Shown here in pieces: positions 1-7,890 of a DNA stretch of 64,000 nucleotides (position 1 is its first letter; every line of letters starts with the position of its first letter). Location: NCBI GenBank assembly GCA_002320815.1, contig DCLA01000010.1:101164-165163 (forward strand), read 5' to 3'. The stretch is from Myxococcales bacterium UBA1660 (lineage in GTDB: Bacteria; Myxococcota_A; Polyangia; Polyangiales; Houyiibacteriaceae). The position numbers were made by a program, and so were the translations under genes. The notes below the pieces were generated by a model. It was not told where the DNA came from. It did not search any database and saw only the letters and a program-made list of their open reading frames with translations.

Positions 1-249
1 ACGGTGACCGACGGCATCGAGCTCTCCCGCGCCCTGGCGGAGAGCGAGCAGGCCCGGGAGTGCTTCGCCGAGATGTGGCTCACCTACGCCGCGGGTCGCT
101 CGCCCCGCGCGAACGATGCCTGTCTGATGGAGGAGATGGCCCAGAGCCTCGACGCCCCCGGCGGGCTCCGGGCGATGCTGGTCCACCTCTTCCGCTCCCC
201 CGAGTTCCTGCGCGGCCAGCTGACCCCGCGCGAGGAGGTGGCCCCGTGA
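1..249 (+). CDS. DUF1592/DUF1585-type protein, C-terminal fragment
   Basis: Only the last 82 codons lie in the window. The tail has the pattern of the DUF1585 domain that ends the DUF1587-DUF1592-DUF1595-DUF1588-DUF1585 proteins of Planctomycetes and Myxococcota: a conserved Cys, then YAAGRSPRANDACLMEE (a 'Y..GR....D' motif), then a terminal VHLFRSPEFL, like the usual 'iv.S.pF' ending. The stop codon overlaps the GTG of the DUF1552 gene that follows, and these two families are nearly always neighbours. The proteins are exported; their biochemical role is not established. The family call rests on this short tail plus the neighbour. Confidence 0.75.
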   Translation, partial: TVTDGIELSRALAESEQARECFAEMWLTYAAGRSPRANDACLMEEMAQSLDAPGGLRAMLVHLFRSPEFLRGQLTPREEVAP

Positions 250-1553
250 GTCGCTTCGGTCGTCGCGGTTTTCTCATCGGCTCCGCCGCGGGCGGACTCG
301 CCGCGCTCCTGCCTTGGACCCGCGCCCACTCCCAGGAGCTGCCCCGGCCCAAGCGCCTGGTCCTCTTCTTCACGCCCCACGGGACCCTCTTCGACAGCGG
401 GCGCCCGACCGAGAAGTGGCTGCCGACCGGGACCGAGCGGGACTTCACCCTCCACCCGCTGATGGACTCGCTGGTGCCCTTCCAGGACCAGCTCATCGTC
501 ACCCACGGCATCGCCAAGCGGCACCGCGGGCCCGACCTGGGCGGTCCGCACACCACCGGGATGCCCATTCTCTGGAGCGCCGGCGGCGTCACCCCGGAGG
601 GCGACTTCACCCGTGGCGAGCTGCCCTTCGGGTGGAACAGCCACGCCTCGGTCGACCAGCTCGTGGCCCAGCACCTGGCCACGGTCGATCCCACCCCCTT
701 CGACTCGATGACCCTGGGCGTCGCCTCCGGCGGCAACCACCCGGGATCCCGGATGATCTACGCCGGGCCCGGGATGCCGGTCACGCCGCTGACCACGCCG
801 CAGGCGACCTTCGACCGCTTCTTCGCCGGGAGCCTCCCGGGGGAAGAGGCCGACCGCGAGCGCGCCCGGCGGCTCAGCGTCCTCGACGCCGTCCGCGGCG
901 AGCTGACGCGTCTCTCGCCCCGGATGGGCACCGACGCGCGCCGGCGCCTCGAGGCCCACACCGAGGCGATCCGGAGCCTCGAGCGCGGCCTCCAGTCCTC
1001 GCTCTCCGAGTGCGCCATCCCCGACCCCGAGGTCGGGGACGGTCTCGGCGAGATGATCGACAAGCAGAGCGAGCTGCTGGCCACCGGCCTGGCCTGCGGG
1101 CTGACCCGGGTGGGCTCCATCCAGTGCCGCGTCGGCGAGAACGACGGGCGGGTCTACGACTTCCTGGGCCATACGGTCGGCCATCACTCCCTGACCCACC
1201 GGGAGCCCGACGAGCCCGAGGCGCTGGAGCAGATCCACCGCTTCTACTTCGAGCGCTTCGCGGCCCTTCTGGGCCACCTCGCGCGCTTCCCGGAGGGCGA
1301 CGGAACCCTGCTCGACCACACCCTGGTGGTCTGGGGCTCGGACACCCGCGGCTGGGACCACAACTACGCCGCGCCCTTCATCTTCGCCGGGGGCGGGCGC
1401 AGCGGCGTCCCCACGGGCCGCTGGCTCGAGTATGGCGACGTCGAGCACAACCGCATGTTGGTCAGCCTGGCGCACCACATGGGGCTCACGTCGATGGAGA
1501 CCATCGGCGACGCCGACGAGGGCGCGGGGCCGCTCTCCGGCCTCCTCGGCTGA
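246..1553 (+). CDS. DUF1552 domain protein, Tat-exported
   Basis: A 435-residue protein starting at GTG 246, which overlaps the upstream TGA; a GAGGAGGT ribosome-binding site lies just upstream. The N terminus, RFGRRGFLIGSAAGG, is a twin-arginine (RRxFL) signal followed by a hydrophobic stretch, so export in folded form is expected. The body matches DUF1552: KRLVLFFTPHGTLF near the start, the LPFGWNSHASVDQLVA region, and a C-terminal VVWGSDTRGWDHNYAAPFIFAGG block, which resembles the metal-site region of sulfatase-like DUF1501/DUF1552 proteins. Function is unknown; pairing with a DUF1592-type partner is the rule for the family. A longer reading frame begins upstream, but it overlaps the previous gene and would hide the Tat signal. 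Confidence 0.85.
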   Translation: MSRFGRRGFLIGSAAGGLAALLPWTRAHSQELPRPKRLVLFFTPHGTLFDSGRPTEKWLPTGTERDFTLHPLMDSLVPFQDQLIVTHGIAKRHRGPDLGGPHTTGMPILWSAGGVTPEGDFTRGELPFGWNSHASVDQLVAQHLATVDPTPFDSMTLGVASGGNHPGSRMIYAGPGMPVTPLTTPQATFDRFFAGSLPGEEADRERARRLSVLDAVRGELTRLSPRMGTDARRRLEAHTEAIRSLERGLQSSLSECAIPDPEVGDGLGEMIDKQSELLATGLACGLTRVGSIQCRVGENDGRVYDFLGHTVGHHSLTHREPDEPEALEQIHRFYFERFAALLGHLARFPEGDGTLLDHTLVVWGSDTRGWDHNYAAPFIFAGGGRSGVPTGRWLEYGDVEHNRMLVSLAHHMGLTSMETIGDADEGAGPLSGLLG

Positions 1554-1567
1554 GGCCGACGGCGAGC

Positions 1568-1586
1568 GGTAAACCCCGGTTTTACC
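1568..1586. other. Short inverted repeat after the DUF1552 gene
   Basis: Six-base stem GGTAAA/TTTACC around a C/G-rich loop, 15 bases after the DUF1552 stop codon. There is no T-tract, so it is at best a weak terminator or an mRNA-stabilising hairpin. Confidence 0.3.
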
Positions 1587-1655
1587 CGCCTTAACTGCCT
1601 TTGCCGGTCTGGGCGACGCAGGGTTCTCCTCATCAACCCCCGAGGAGGTCGCTCG

Positions 1656-3725
1656 ATGTCAGCACCCAAGTCCCACGCCCGCTTCTCTTTTCTGCTCTGT
1701 CTCCTGCTCCTGGCCTTCGGCGCCGCCTGTGGCTCCGACGGCGACGGCGGCACCACCCCCTGCGAGGAAGGCGACGACGCCTGCGTCGAGGCCCTCGACC
1801 AGGTCCGCCTCACCTACCTCGACGTCCAGTACGACCTGAGCCAGCCGGTCTACATCAACAACCGCGTGCCCATCGAGTACGGCCTCACCGGGGCCGGCGG
1901 GGACGGCGCCGTCTCCCAGGTCGCGGTCGCCTTCAGCTTCATCGAGGCCGACCCGGCCGATCCCGAGGCGCCCATCCAGTGCACCTCGAACGCGATGATC
2001 GCCGAGCTCCCCGGCGACGGCGCCGAGCACCGCTTCAACGGGTACATCTGGCCCACCACCGCCTGTGAGGAGCTCCTGGGCCACGAGGTGAACATCGCGG
2101 TCGAGTTCGACGGCGGCGACGAGGTGGAGACCGAGACCGACGCGCCCATCGTCGCCTTCACCACCGCCGCCCAGGGCGAGGCGGTGAACCAGCAGTGCCT
2201 CTCCGCGCTGGGCGAGCCCGGCTGCGTGTACGCCATCGACCTGCAGGCCACCCCCGAGGCCGCGGGCGAGGACCTCATCGACGTGCTCCACGCCGGCATG
2301 CAGGCGGGCAGCTCGGTGGGCGTCCTGCCCCTCGAGGCCATCGCGCCGACCCTCTCCATCGAGTCGATCCTGACGGTCAACGGCCGCGACCCCTACATCG
2401 CCGCCGTCGACCCCGCGGACGTCCCCGAAGACCTCATCGCCGACGAGCCCGGCATCGTCGAGGATCTGCAGTTCGGCCTCTCCGAGGCGGAGGCCCAGGC
2501 CCTCATCGGGATGCCCGGCGCCGCCGCGCTCCGCTACGCCATCCGCCCGACCGGCTCCGAGGACGAGTACCTCCCCCTGCGCGTCGGTCTCCCGGACTCC
2601 GAGACCCAGGAGCGCGTGGACGCCATCGCCGTCGAGGAGCTCCTCCCCGGCACCCCGAACATCTTCGCCCACGAGCTCTACGCCGAGGGCAACACCCGCG
2701 TGGCCCTCGCCGAGGGCGGCACCTGGGGCGCCCTGACTGACTTCGAGGTCCGCGGCTGCTTCGAGGCCGACTTCGTCCAGGAGGGCAACGAGGGGAGCTA
2801 CGACGGCACCGACGACTGCCGCACGGTGGAGATCGTGATGGTGCGTGAGACCGAGAGCACCAGCGCCGCGACCGCCCACGAGTTCAACGCCAACCTGGAG
2901 CGCACCATCGGCGGCTCGCGCCTGCGCCTGGAGACCGGTCTGGAGACCCAGAACCGCCTCGACACCGAGGGTGTCTCCAGCCGCATCGAGGGCTACGTGA
3001 CCATCGCCGGTCGCATCGGCCGGAACTTCGCGGTCGACGTCGCTCGGGCCTCCGCCGAGGCCGGCGCCGGCCTGGACCCCCTCGCCAACGGCTACGAGGT
3101 CTCCGTGGTCGCCTTCGGGGAGACCGTCTTCGAGGCCAGCGAGACCGGCGGCGAGATCACCCGCGAGGACGAGTTCTCGGTGGCCAAGTCCTTCCGCTTT
3201 CCGGGCCTCGGCTTCGGCTTCGGTCCGGTGCGCATCGGCCTGACCTTCGAGCTCGGCGGCGAGGTGGGCATCGGCATGGAGGACGGCCTCTTCAGCACCA
3301 CCGACGCCGACATCTGCACCGAGGCCCTGGGGCAGGACTCCTTCCTCGCCTGCGCCCAGATCGGCCGGACCACTACGCCCTTCTTCGCCTTCACCGGCGT
3401 CATCGAGGGCGGCGTCCGCATCGGGCCGGTCAGCGGCGGCGTCGAAGCCGACCTGCGGCTGGTGAACACCGAGTTCCCGCTGCAGACGACCCTGAGCATC
3501 GGCGCCACCGAGGACGGCCGGGTCAGCGTCGTGGGCAACGCCAACTGGAACCTCGAGCTGCGCCTCATCCAGGGCGACGTGAACATCGTCGGTCGCATCC
3601 GCTTCCGCCGCCGGTTCCTGCGCCGCTTCAACCGCACCTTGCGCGTGAACCTCTTCTCCTTCGCCTCGCCGCTCATCGAGCGCGAGCTCCTGAACCGCTC
3701 CATCGCCCTCGAGGAGCTCCTGTGA
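1656..3725 (+). CDS. Large secreted lipoprotein, unknown function
   Basis: A 689-residue protein preceded by a strong GAGGAGG Shine-Dalgarno 8 bases before the ATG. A basic n-region, a hydrophobic FLLCLLLLAFGAA stretch and the lipobox ending in Cys at about residue 25 (GAACGSDG) mark a lipoprotein signal peptide. The mature protein is acidic and rich in beta-prone Gly/Val/Thr segments. The C-terminal half (about residues 420-680) has regularly spaced beta-like strands (for example GFGFGPVRIGLTFELGGEVG). I do not recognise a named domain. Its stop overlaps the next gene (GTGA), so the two are translationally coupled and probably act together at the cell surface. Confidence 0.8.
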   Translation: MSAPKSHARFSFLLCLLLLAFGAACGSDGDGGTTPCEEGDDACVEALDQVRLTYLDVQYDLSQPVYINNRVPIEYGLTGAGGDGAVSQVAVAFSFIEADPADPEAPIQCTSNAMIAELPGDGAEHRFNGYIWPTTACEELLGHEVNIAVEFDGGDEVETETDAPIVAFTTAAQGEAVNQQCLSALGEPGCVYAIDLQATPEAAGEDLIDVLHAGMQAGSSVGVLPLEAIAPTLSIESILTVNGRDPYIAAVDPADVPEDLIADEPGIVEDLQFGLSEAEAQALIGMPGAAALRYAIRPTGSEDEYLPLRVGLPDSETQERVDAIAVEELLPGTPNIFAHELYAEGNTRVALAEGGTWGALTDFEVRGCFEADFVQEGNEGSYDGTDDCRTVEIVMVRETESTSAATAHEFNANLERTIGGSRLRLETGLETQNRLDTEGVSSRIEGYVTIAGRIGRNFAVDVARASAEAGAGLDPLANGYEVSVVAFGETVFEASETGGEITREDEFSVAKSFRFPGLGFGFGPVRIGLTFELGGEVGIGMEDGLFSTTDADICTEALGQDSFLACAQIGRTTTPFFAFTGVIEGGVRIGPVSGGVEADLRLVNTEFPLQTTLSIGATEDGRVSVVGNANWNLELRLIQGDVNIVGRIRFRRRFLRRFNRTLRVNLFSFASPLIERELLNRSIALEELL

Positions 3726-5530
3726 GCCGCCTGCCCAAGCCGCTGATGGTCGTCGCCCTGGGCACGGCCGTCGGCTCCCTCGGGGCCTGGTTCGCCGCCA
3801 CGCCCACGCCGGCGCCCCAGGTCGCCGAACCCACGCCCGAGCTGGCCTGCTCCTTCGTCCGCGGTGAGCGCCGCGCCTACGAGGTCTCGTCCCAAGCCGG
3901 CACCACCGAGGCGGTGGACCGCTTCGCCGGCACCCTCAGCCTGGAGGTCGTCGAGGCCTCCGCGGTCGGGGCCCTGGCCCGCGCGGCCTTCAGCGAGGTC
4001 TCCCTCGAGCAAACCCTGAGCGACACCCCGGCGCGCGAGCGGGACGTGGAGGGCGCGCCCTTCTTCGTCCGCATCGACCGCCAGTGCCGCTACACCCACC
4101 TGGGCTTCGGCGACGACTGGCAGGCCTCCGGCCGCGACGTGGTCACGCAGGTGCTGCACGCGACGGAGATGGTCGTCTCCGGGGAAGCCCGGGACCACTG
4201 GCAGGCCGCGCAGCGGGATGGCGGCGGGGACTATGTCGCGGAGTACCGCGCCGCGGTCACCGCCGACGGAGTCGAGGTCGTCCGCCAGAAGCCGGCCTAC
4301 GACGCGGACCCGGAGGCTCGGCGCCTGGGCATCGAGCTGACCGTCCTGCGCTCCCGCGCGGAGGCCCGCTTCGACGCCGCGGCCCAGTCCATCGAGCGCG
4401 TCGCCGGCGCGGAGCAGCTCATGCTCTCCCTGCCGGACGGCACCGAGCAGGTGCTCACCCACCGCTTCTCCATGGGGCGGCGGGACGAGGCCTTCGCCCT
4501 GGTCGCCGCCGCCTCGGTGGACGACGTCGACTTCGACGACACCCCCCGGGCCATCCCGGTGGACCGCCCGGTGGATCCCGGCCTCGCCGCGCTCGCGCTC
4601 GGGGACGCCCGGGACCGCTTCGGGGACTTCTTCGCCCGCCTGGGCTCGGACGGTGTCTTCCCCGCCGCCCGCTTCTTGGCCGACTGGCTCCGGGCCAACC
4701 CGGCCCAGTCCCAGGCGCTGATGGAGGAGCTCCGCAGCGGGGCCATCGACGAGGCCGCCCAGGCGTCGTTCTTCCTGGCCTTCGAGCTCGCCGGCACCGA
4801 CGCCTCCCGGGAGGTGCTGGTGGGCGCGGTGGTCGACGGGGTCCTCACGGACCTCAACCGCGCCCGGGCCGCTTCGGCGTTGGCGGACCATGGGGAGCCC
4901 AGCCGTGCGGTCGCCGACGTCCTCCTGGGTCTGGCCCACGACGACGCCTCGGGGACCGTGAGCACGGTGAGCCGCCTGGGGCTCGGCAGCCTGGCGGGCC
5001 GCGCCGACGGCGCCCTCGGCGACGAGCTGCGCGACGTCCTGGCCGGTGAGCTGGCGGCGGCCGAGGCCCGCACCGATCGGGTCGCGGCCATCGACGCCAT
5101 CGCCAACTGCGGCGACGACCGCTTCGCCGACGCCCTCGGGGCTCAACTCGGGGCCGGCGAGCCGTCGGTGCGGGCCCACGCGGCGGAGGCCCTCGGGCGC
5201 CTCTCGCCCGAGGTCGCGCGGACCCACTTGGTGGAGCAGCTCGGCGCCGAGGAGGATCCCCAGGTGGTCGCCTCGGTGCTGCGTGGCCTCCGCCAGGTCG
5301 ACGAGGGCGGCTCCGCCCTCGGGGCCGGGGAGCTCTCCCTCGCGGGGGAGCGGCTCGCCTCGCCCCACGCCTCGGTCCGCCTCGGCCTCATCGAGTGGTT
5401 GGGTCGCTCCGCGGACCGTCCGGAAGTGCGTCGGCTCCTGGCCGAGCAGTTCCATCGCGAGACGGACCTGCGCCTGAAGCAGCGGCTGGGGTCCTACGTG
5501 AGCGCGGCCGAGCTGCGCGCGGCGGGCTGA
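3722..5530 (+). CDS. Exported HEAT-repeat protein
   Basis: A 602-residue protein with a GTG start overlapping the upstream stop; a GAGGAG-type ribosome-binding site lies inside the previous gene. An N-terminal hydrophobic segment (LMVVALGTAVGSLGAWFA) serves as signal or anchor. Residues about 40-300 form a beta-rich region beginning LACSFVRGERRAYEV, which vaguely recalls lipid-transfer (vitellogenin-N-like) modules. Residues about 340-600 are Ala/Leu-rich helical repeats of HEAT type, for example SVRAHAAEALGRLSPEVART and VRLGLIEWLGRSADRPEVRR. HEAT arrays are protein-binding scaffolds. It probably works with the lipoprotein encoded just upstream, since the two are overlapping. The vitellogenin resemblance is only an impression. 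Confidence 0.75.
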   Translation: MSRLPKPLMVVALGTAVGSLGAWFAATPTPAPQVAEPTPELACSFVRGERRAYEVSSQAGTTEAVDRFAGTLSLEVVEASAVGALARAAFSEVSLEQTLSDTPARERDVEGAPFFVRIDRQCRYTHLGFGDDWQASGRDVVTQVLHATEMVVSGEARDHWQAAQRDGGGDYVAEYRAAVTADGVEVVRQKPAYDADPEARRLGIELTVLRSRAEARFDAAAQSIERVAGAEQLMLSLPDGTEQVLTHRFSMGRRDEAFALVAAASVDDVDFDDTPRAIPVDRPVDPGLAALALGDARDRFGDFFARLGSDGVFPAARFLADWLRANPAQSQALMEELRSGAIDEAAQASFFLAFELAGTDASREVLVGAVVDGVLTDLNRARAASALADHGEPSRAVADVLLGLAHDDASGTVSTVSRLGLGSLAGRADGALGDELRDVLAGELAAAEARTDRVAAIDAIANCGDDRFADALGAQLGAGEPSVRAHAAEALGRLSPEVARTHLVEQLGAEEDPQVVASVLRGLRQVDEGGSALGAGELSLAGERLASPHASVRLGLIEWLGRSADRPEVRRLLAEQFHRETDLRLKQRLGSYVSAAELRAAG

Positions 5531-5531
5531 G

Positions 5532-6476
5532 GTGCGCCGGGTCGCGTCGTCGCTCCTGGTCCTGCTGGGCTGCGTCGGGTCCCCCGACGGGGCCCGGCCG
5601 GACCCCCTCGCCGGCGCCGAGCCGCTGGCGGTGTCGAGTTTCGACGCGACCGGGCGCTCCGCGCCCCTGGTGATCCCGAGCGCGACCACGCTGTGGGCGC
5701 TCGCGGGTCCCGACGAGTGTTTCGCCCTCGCCGGGGACGGCGGGGGCTTCGCCGCGCGCGGCGCGGCCCTGGACCGGGTCGAGGCCGGGGTGGTCCACTA
5801 CCAGCGCGTCCGCTGTGACACCGGGACCCCGCTGCGCGAGGCGCTACCCGCGGGGCTCGAGGTGGCCTGGGTCCCCCACGAGGCCCCGACGGGCCGCGCA
5901 CGCCTCGGGCTGCGTTTCCTGGTCACGGAGCACTCCGCGGTCCGGGGCGCGGTGCCCGCCGAGCTGCTGGCGGCGCTGGCCGCGGAGCTGGCCCCGGCGG
6001 ACCTCGAGCCCGAGCTGGTGGCGACGGTGTCGCTCCACGGGGCTCCGGCCGAGAGCCGCTTCGGCGACCTGGAGACCGAGGCCCTCGACGCGCTCCTGGC
6101 TCTGGGCCCGCCGGCGATCCCCGGGGTGGTCGACGTCGTCTTCGCCGGCTGCCTCCAGCGGGAGGACGCGCTGGGCGTCCCCTCGGCCGTCCTCGGCTTC
6201 ACCGGCCGGGTCGGTGGGGGCGGCGGCGGGGGCGCCGACGCCGTGTTCCTGCCCGGGCGCCGGTGCGAGAGCTTCGCCTCCGAGCCGGCGCCCGTCGACG
6301 TGGATCGCACCGCGCACCTCTTGGCCCACGAGTTGGGTCACTTCCTCGGCCTCCCACACAGCGAGGGCGGTGGCGACCTGATGGCGACCAACCCCCAGCT
6401 CGCCACCGCCCGCGGGCTCACCCCGGCGCAGGTCGCCCGGCTGCGCGAGCACCCCTTCGTGCGCCCCGCGCCCTGA
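5532..6476 (+). CDS. Lipoprotein with metzincin-like zinc protease motif
   Basis: A 314-residue protein whose GTG follows the upstream stop by one base. The signal peptide MRRVASSLLVLLGC ends in a lipobox Cys at residue 14. Near the C terminus it carries LAHELGHFLGLPHSEGG, a full HExGHxxGxxH zinc-binding motif with Glu as general base, typical of metzincin metalloproteases; metzincins normally have a Met-turn after the motif, and a Met follows a few residues later (DLMATNP). The rest is Ala/Gly-rich and not recognised. A cell-envelope or secreted metalloprotease is likely; the substrate is unknown. Last gene of the plus-strand run that begins with the lipoprotein at 1656. Confidence 0.8.
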   Translation: MRRVASSLLVLLGCVGSPDGARPDPLAGAEPLAVSSFDATGRSAPLVIPSATTLWALAGPDECFALAGDGGGFAARGAALDRVEAGVVHYQRVRCDTGTPLREALPAGLEVAWVPHEAPTGRARLGLRFLVTEHSAVRGAVPAELLAALAAELAPADLEPELVATVSLHGAPAESRFGDLETEALDALLALGPPAIPGVVDVVFAGCLQREDALGVPSAVLGFTGRVGGGGGGGADAVFLPGRRCESFASEPAPVDVDRTAHLLAHELGHFLGLPHSEGGGDLMATNPQLATARGLTPAQVARLREHPFVRPAP

Positions 6477-6521
6477 GCGCGGCCCAGCCGGCTCGACTCC
6501 GCCTCGGCCTCTCGGGCGGCA

Positions 6522-7715
6522 TCACTCCGCGCGGGCGCGGGTCCGGCCGGTGAAGGTCGAGTGGAGCGTGGCGAGGTCCAGCCCGTCGCTCTGCGCCGGG
6601 CCGTGCCAGACGTAGACCGCGGCGGGCGCGGTGGCCTCGATGGTCGCTCGCTCGTCGAAGACAAAGGTCCGGCGGCTGGCGCTCGGGTCCCACACCTCGA
6701 CCAGCACCGCGTCGGTCGCCCCCAGCGTGAGCTCGGTCCCGGCGATCGAGGGCGAGGCCGGCGCGGGCAGGGCAGGGGGCGTCAGCCGGGCCGGGGTCTC
6801 GCCGGCGGTGGCGCGGGCCACCGAGGCGGACTCGACCCCGTCGCCGGTGGCCAGGGCGAAGGCCCAGCAGCGCGAGGCCGCGAGGGCGCCGGTGGCCTGG
6901 GGCAGGGCGAAGGCCGTCTGCCCGCGGAAGTTGCCCAGGATCATCGTGGCCGAGTCGACGCCCACGCCGGGGACCCCGACCACGCGGTCGGTCCCGGGGA
7001 CCAGGTCGGGCAGGTCGATGGCCAGGGCGGCCTGGGGCACCGGGTCCAGGACCACCTCCACGGACGGCGCGTCGACCTCGGCCACCAGCGGCGCGCTGAC
7101 GGCGAAACCCAGCGGGGTGATCACGTCATCGGCGGCGTCGTCCGGCGTGCCGCCGTCGTCGTAGGCGTCGAACTGCGCGAAGACCGTGGTGCGCGCGCCG
7201 GGCACGGCGAGCCCGTTGAACGCGCACTCGGTGGTCTCCGCGCATTGGGTGAGGGTCGCGCCGCTCACCGTGAGGTGCTCGCCGCTGGTCGCCGCCGACA
7301 CCCGCGTGAAGAGGACGGCCCCCGCGGGCACCTCGGCGGCCCCGGGGAGCGCGACGGTCCCGTGGTATTCGGCGGTGGCGGCGACGTCCCGCTCGAGGGG
7401 CAGCGTGAGCACCTCGGCCTGCGCGCCCACGAAGGCCGTGGCGAAGTAGCCGGAGGCCTGGACCTCGATGCGGTCGATGGCGTCGGCCTCCACGGCCAGC
7501 CTCCCGTCGGCGCCCGTCCGGCCCACGTCGATCCCGTCCGCCAACACGGTAGCGCCGACGATGGGCTCGCCGTCGTAGCGGTCGACGGCCATCACGTGGG
7601 CGGTCCCGGCGAAGGTCCCGCGGACGCCCGGATCGATGGCTGCCGGCGGGGTGGGGGAGGAGTCATCGGCGCAGCCCCCGAAGAGGGCCAAGAAGCAAAG
7701 GATGCGGAGGCGCAT
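6522..7715 (-). CDS. Lipoprotein with carboxypeptidase-regulatory-like domain
   Basis: A 397-residue minus-strand protein. MRLRILCFLALFGGCADD is a short lipoprotein signal with the lipid-anchored Cys at residue 15. Residues about 35-110 (AHVMAVDRYDGEPIVGATVL, then GRTGADGRLAVEA) read as a CarboxypepD_reg-like beta-sandwich, common in secreted proteins of Myxococcota. The remainder is beta-rich with no named domain. It converges with the metalloprotease gene and diverges from the STAND regulator at 7891, so it has its own promoter in the 7716-7890 gap. Confidence 0.75.
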   Translation of the reverse strand: MRLRILCFLALFGGCADDSSPTPPAAIDPGVRGTFAGTAHVMAVDRYDGEPIVGATVLADGIDVGRTGADGRLAVEADAIDRIEVQASGYFATAFVGAQAEVLTLPLERDVAATAEYHGTVALPGAAEVPAGAVLFTRVSAATSGEHLTVSGATLTQCAETTECAFNGLAVPGARTTVFAQFDAYDDGGTPDDAADDVITPLGFAVSAPLVAEVDAPSVEVVLDPVPQAALAIDLPDLVPGTDRVVGVPGVGVDSATMILGNFRGQTAFALPQATGALAASRCWAFALATGDGVESASVARATAGETPARLTPPALPAPASPSIAGTELTLGATDAVLVEVWDPSASRRTFVFDERATIEATAPAAVYVWHGPAQSDGLDLATLHSTFTGRTRARAE

Positions 7716-7890
7716 GGGGACCCCAAGCTAGCAGCCGGGGAAACGTGTTGCACCGTTCCCTTCGCCCCCTCTCGGGTCCGGCGCGCCTCTGGCTTCCCCC
7801 TCCCGCCGTCGCGCGCGTCCTTGCAGAGGGCCCCCTCGGCGGGCATCGTCGGCCCCGGATGACTCCCGTCGCGCCGGACGCCCCCGAACG

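Noticed and set aside
3092..5689. An 865-codon open frame on the minus strand
   Set aside because: Antisense to the lipoprotein and HEAT-repeat genes; composition is that of a shadow frame.
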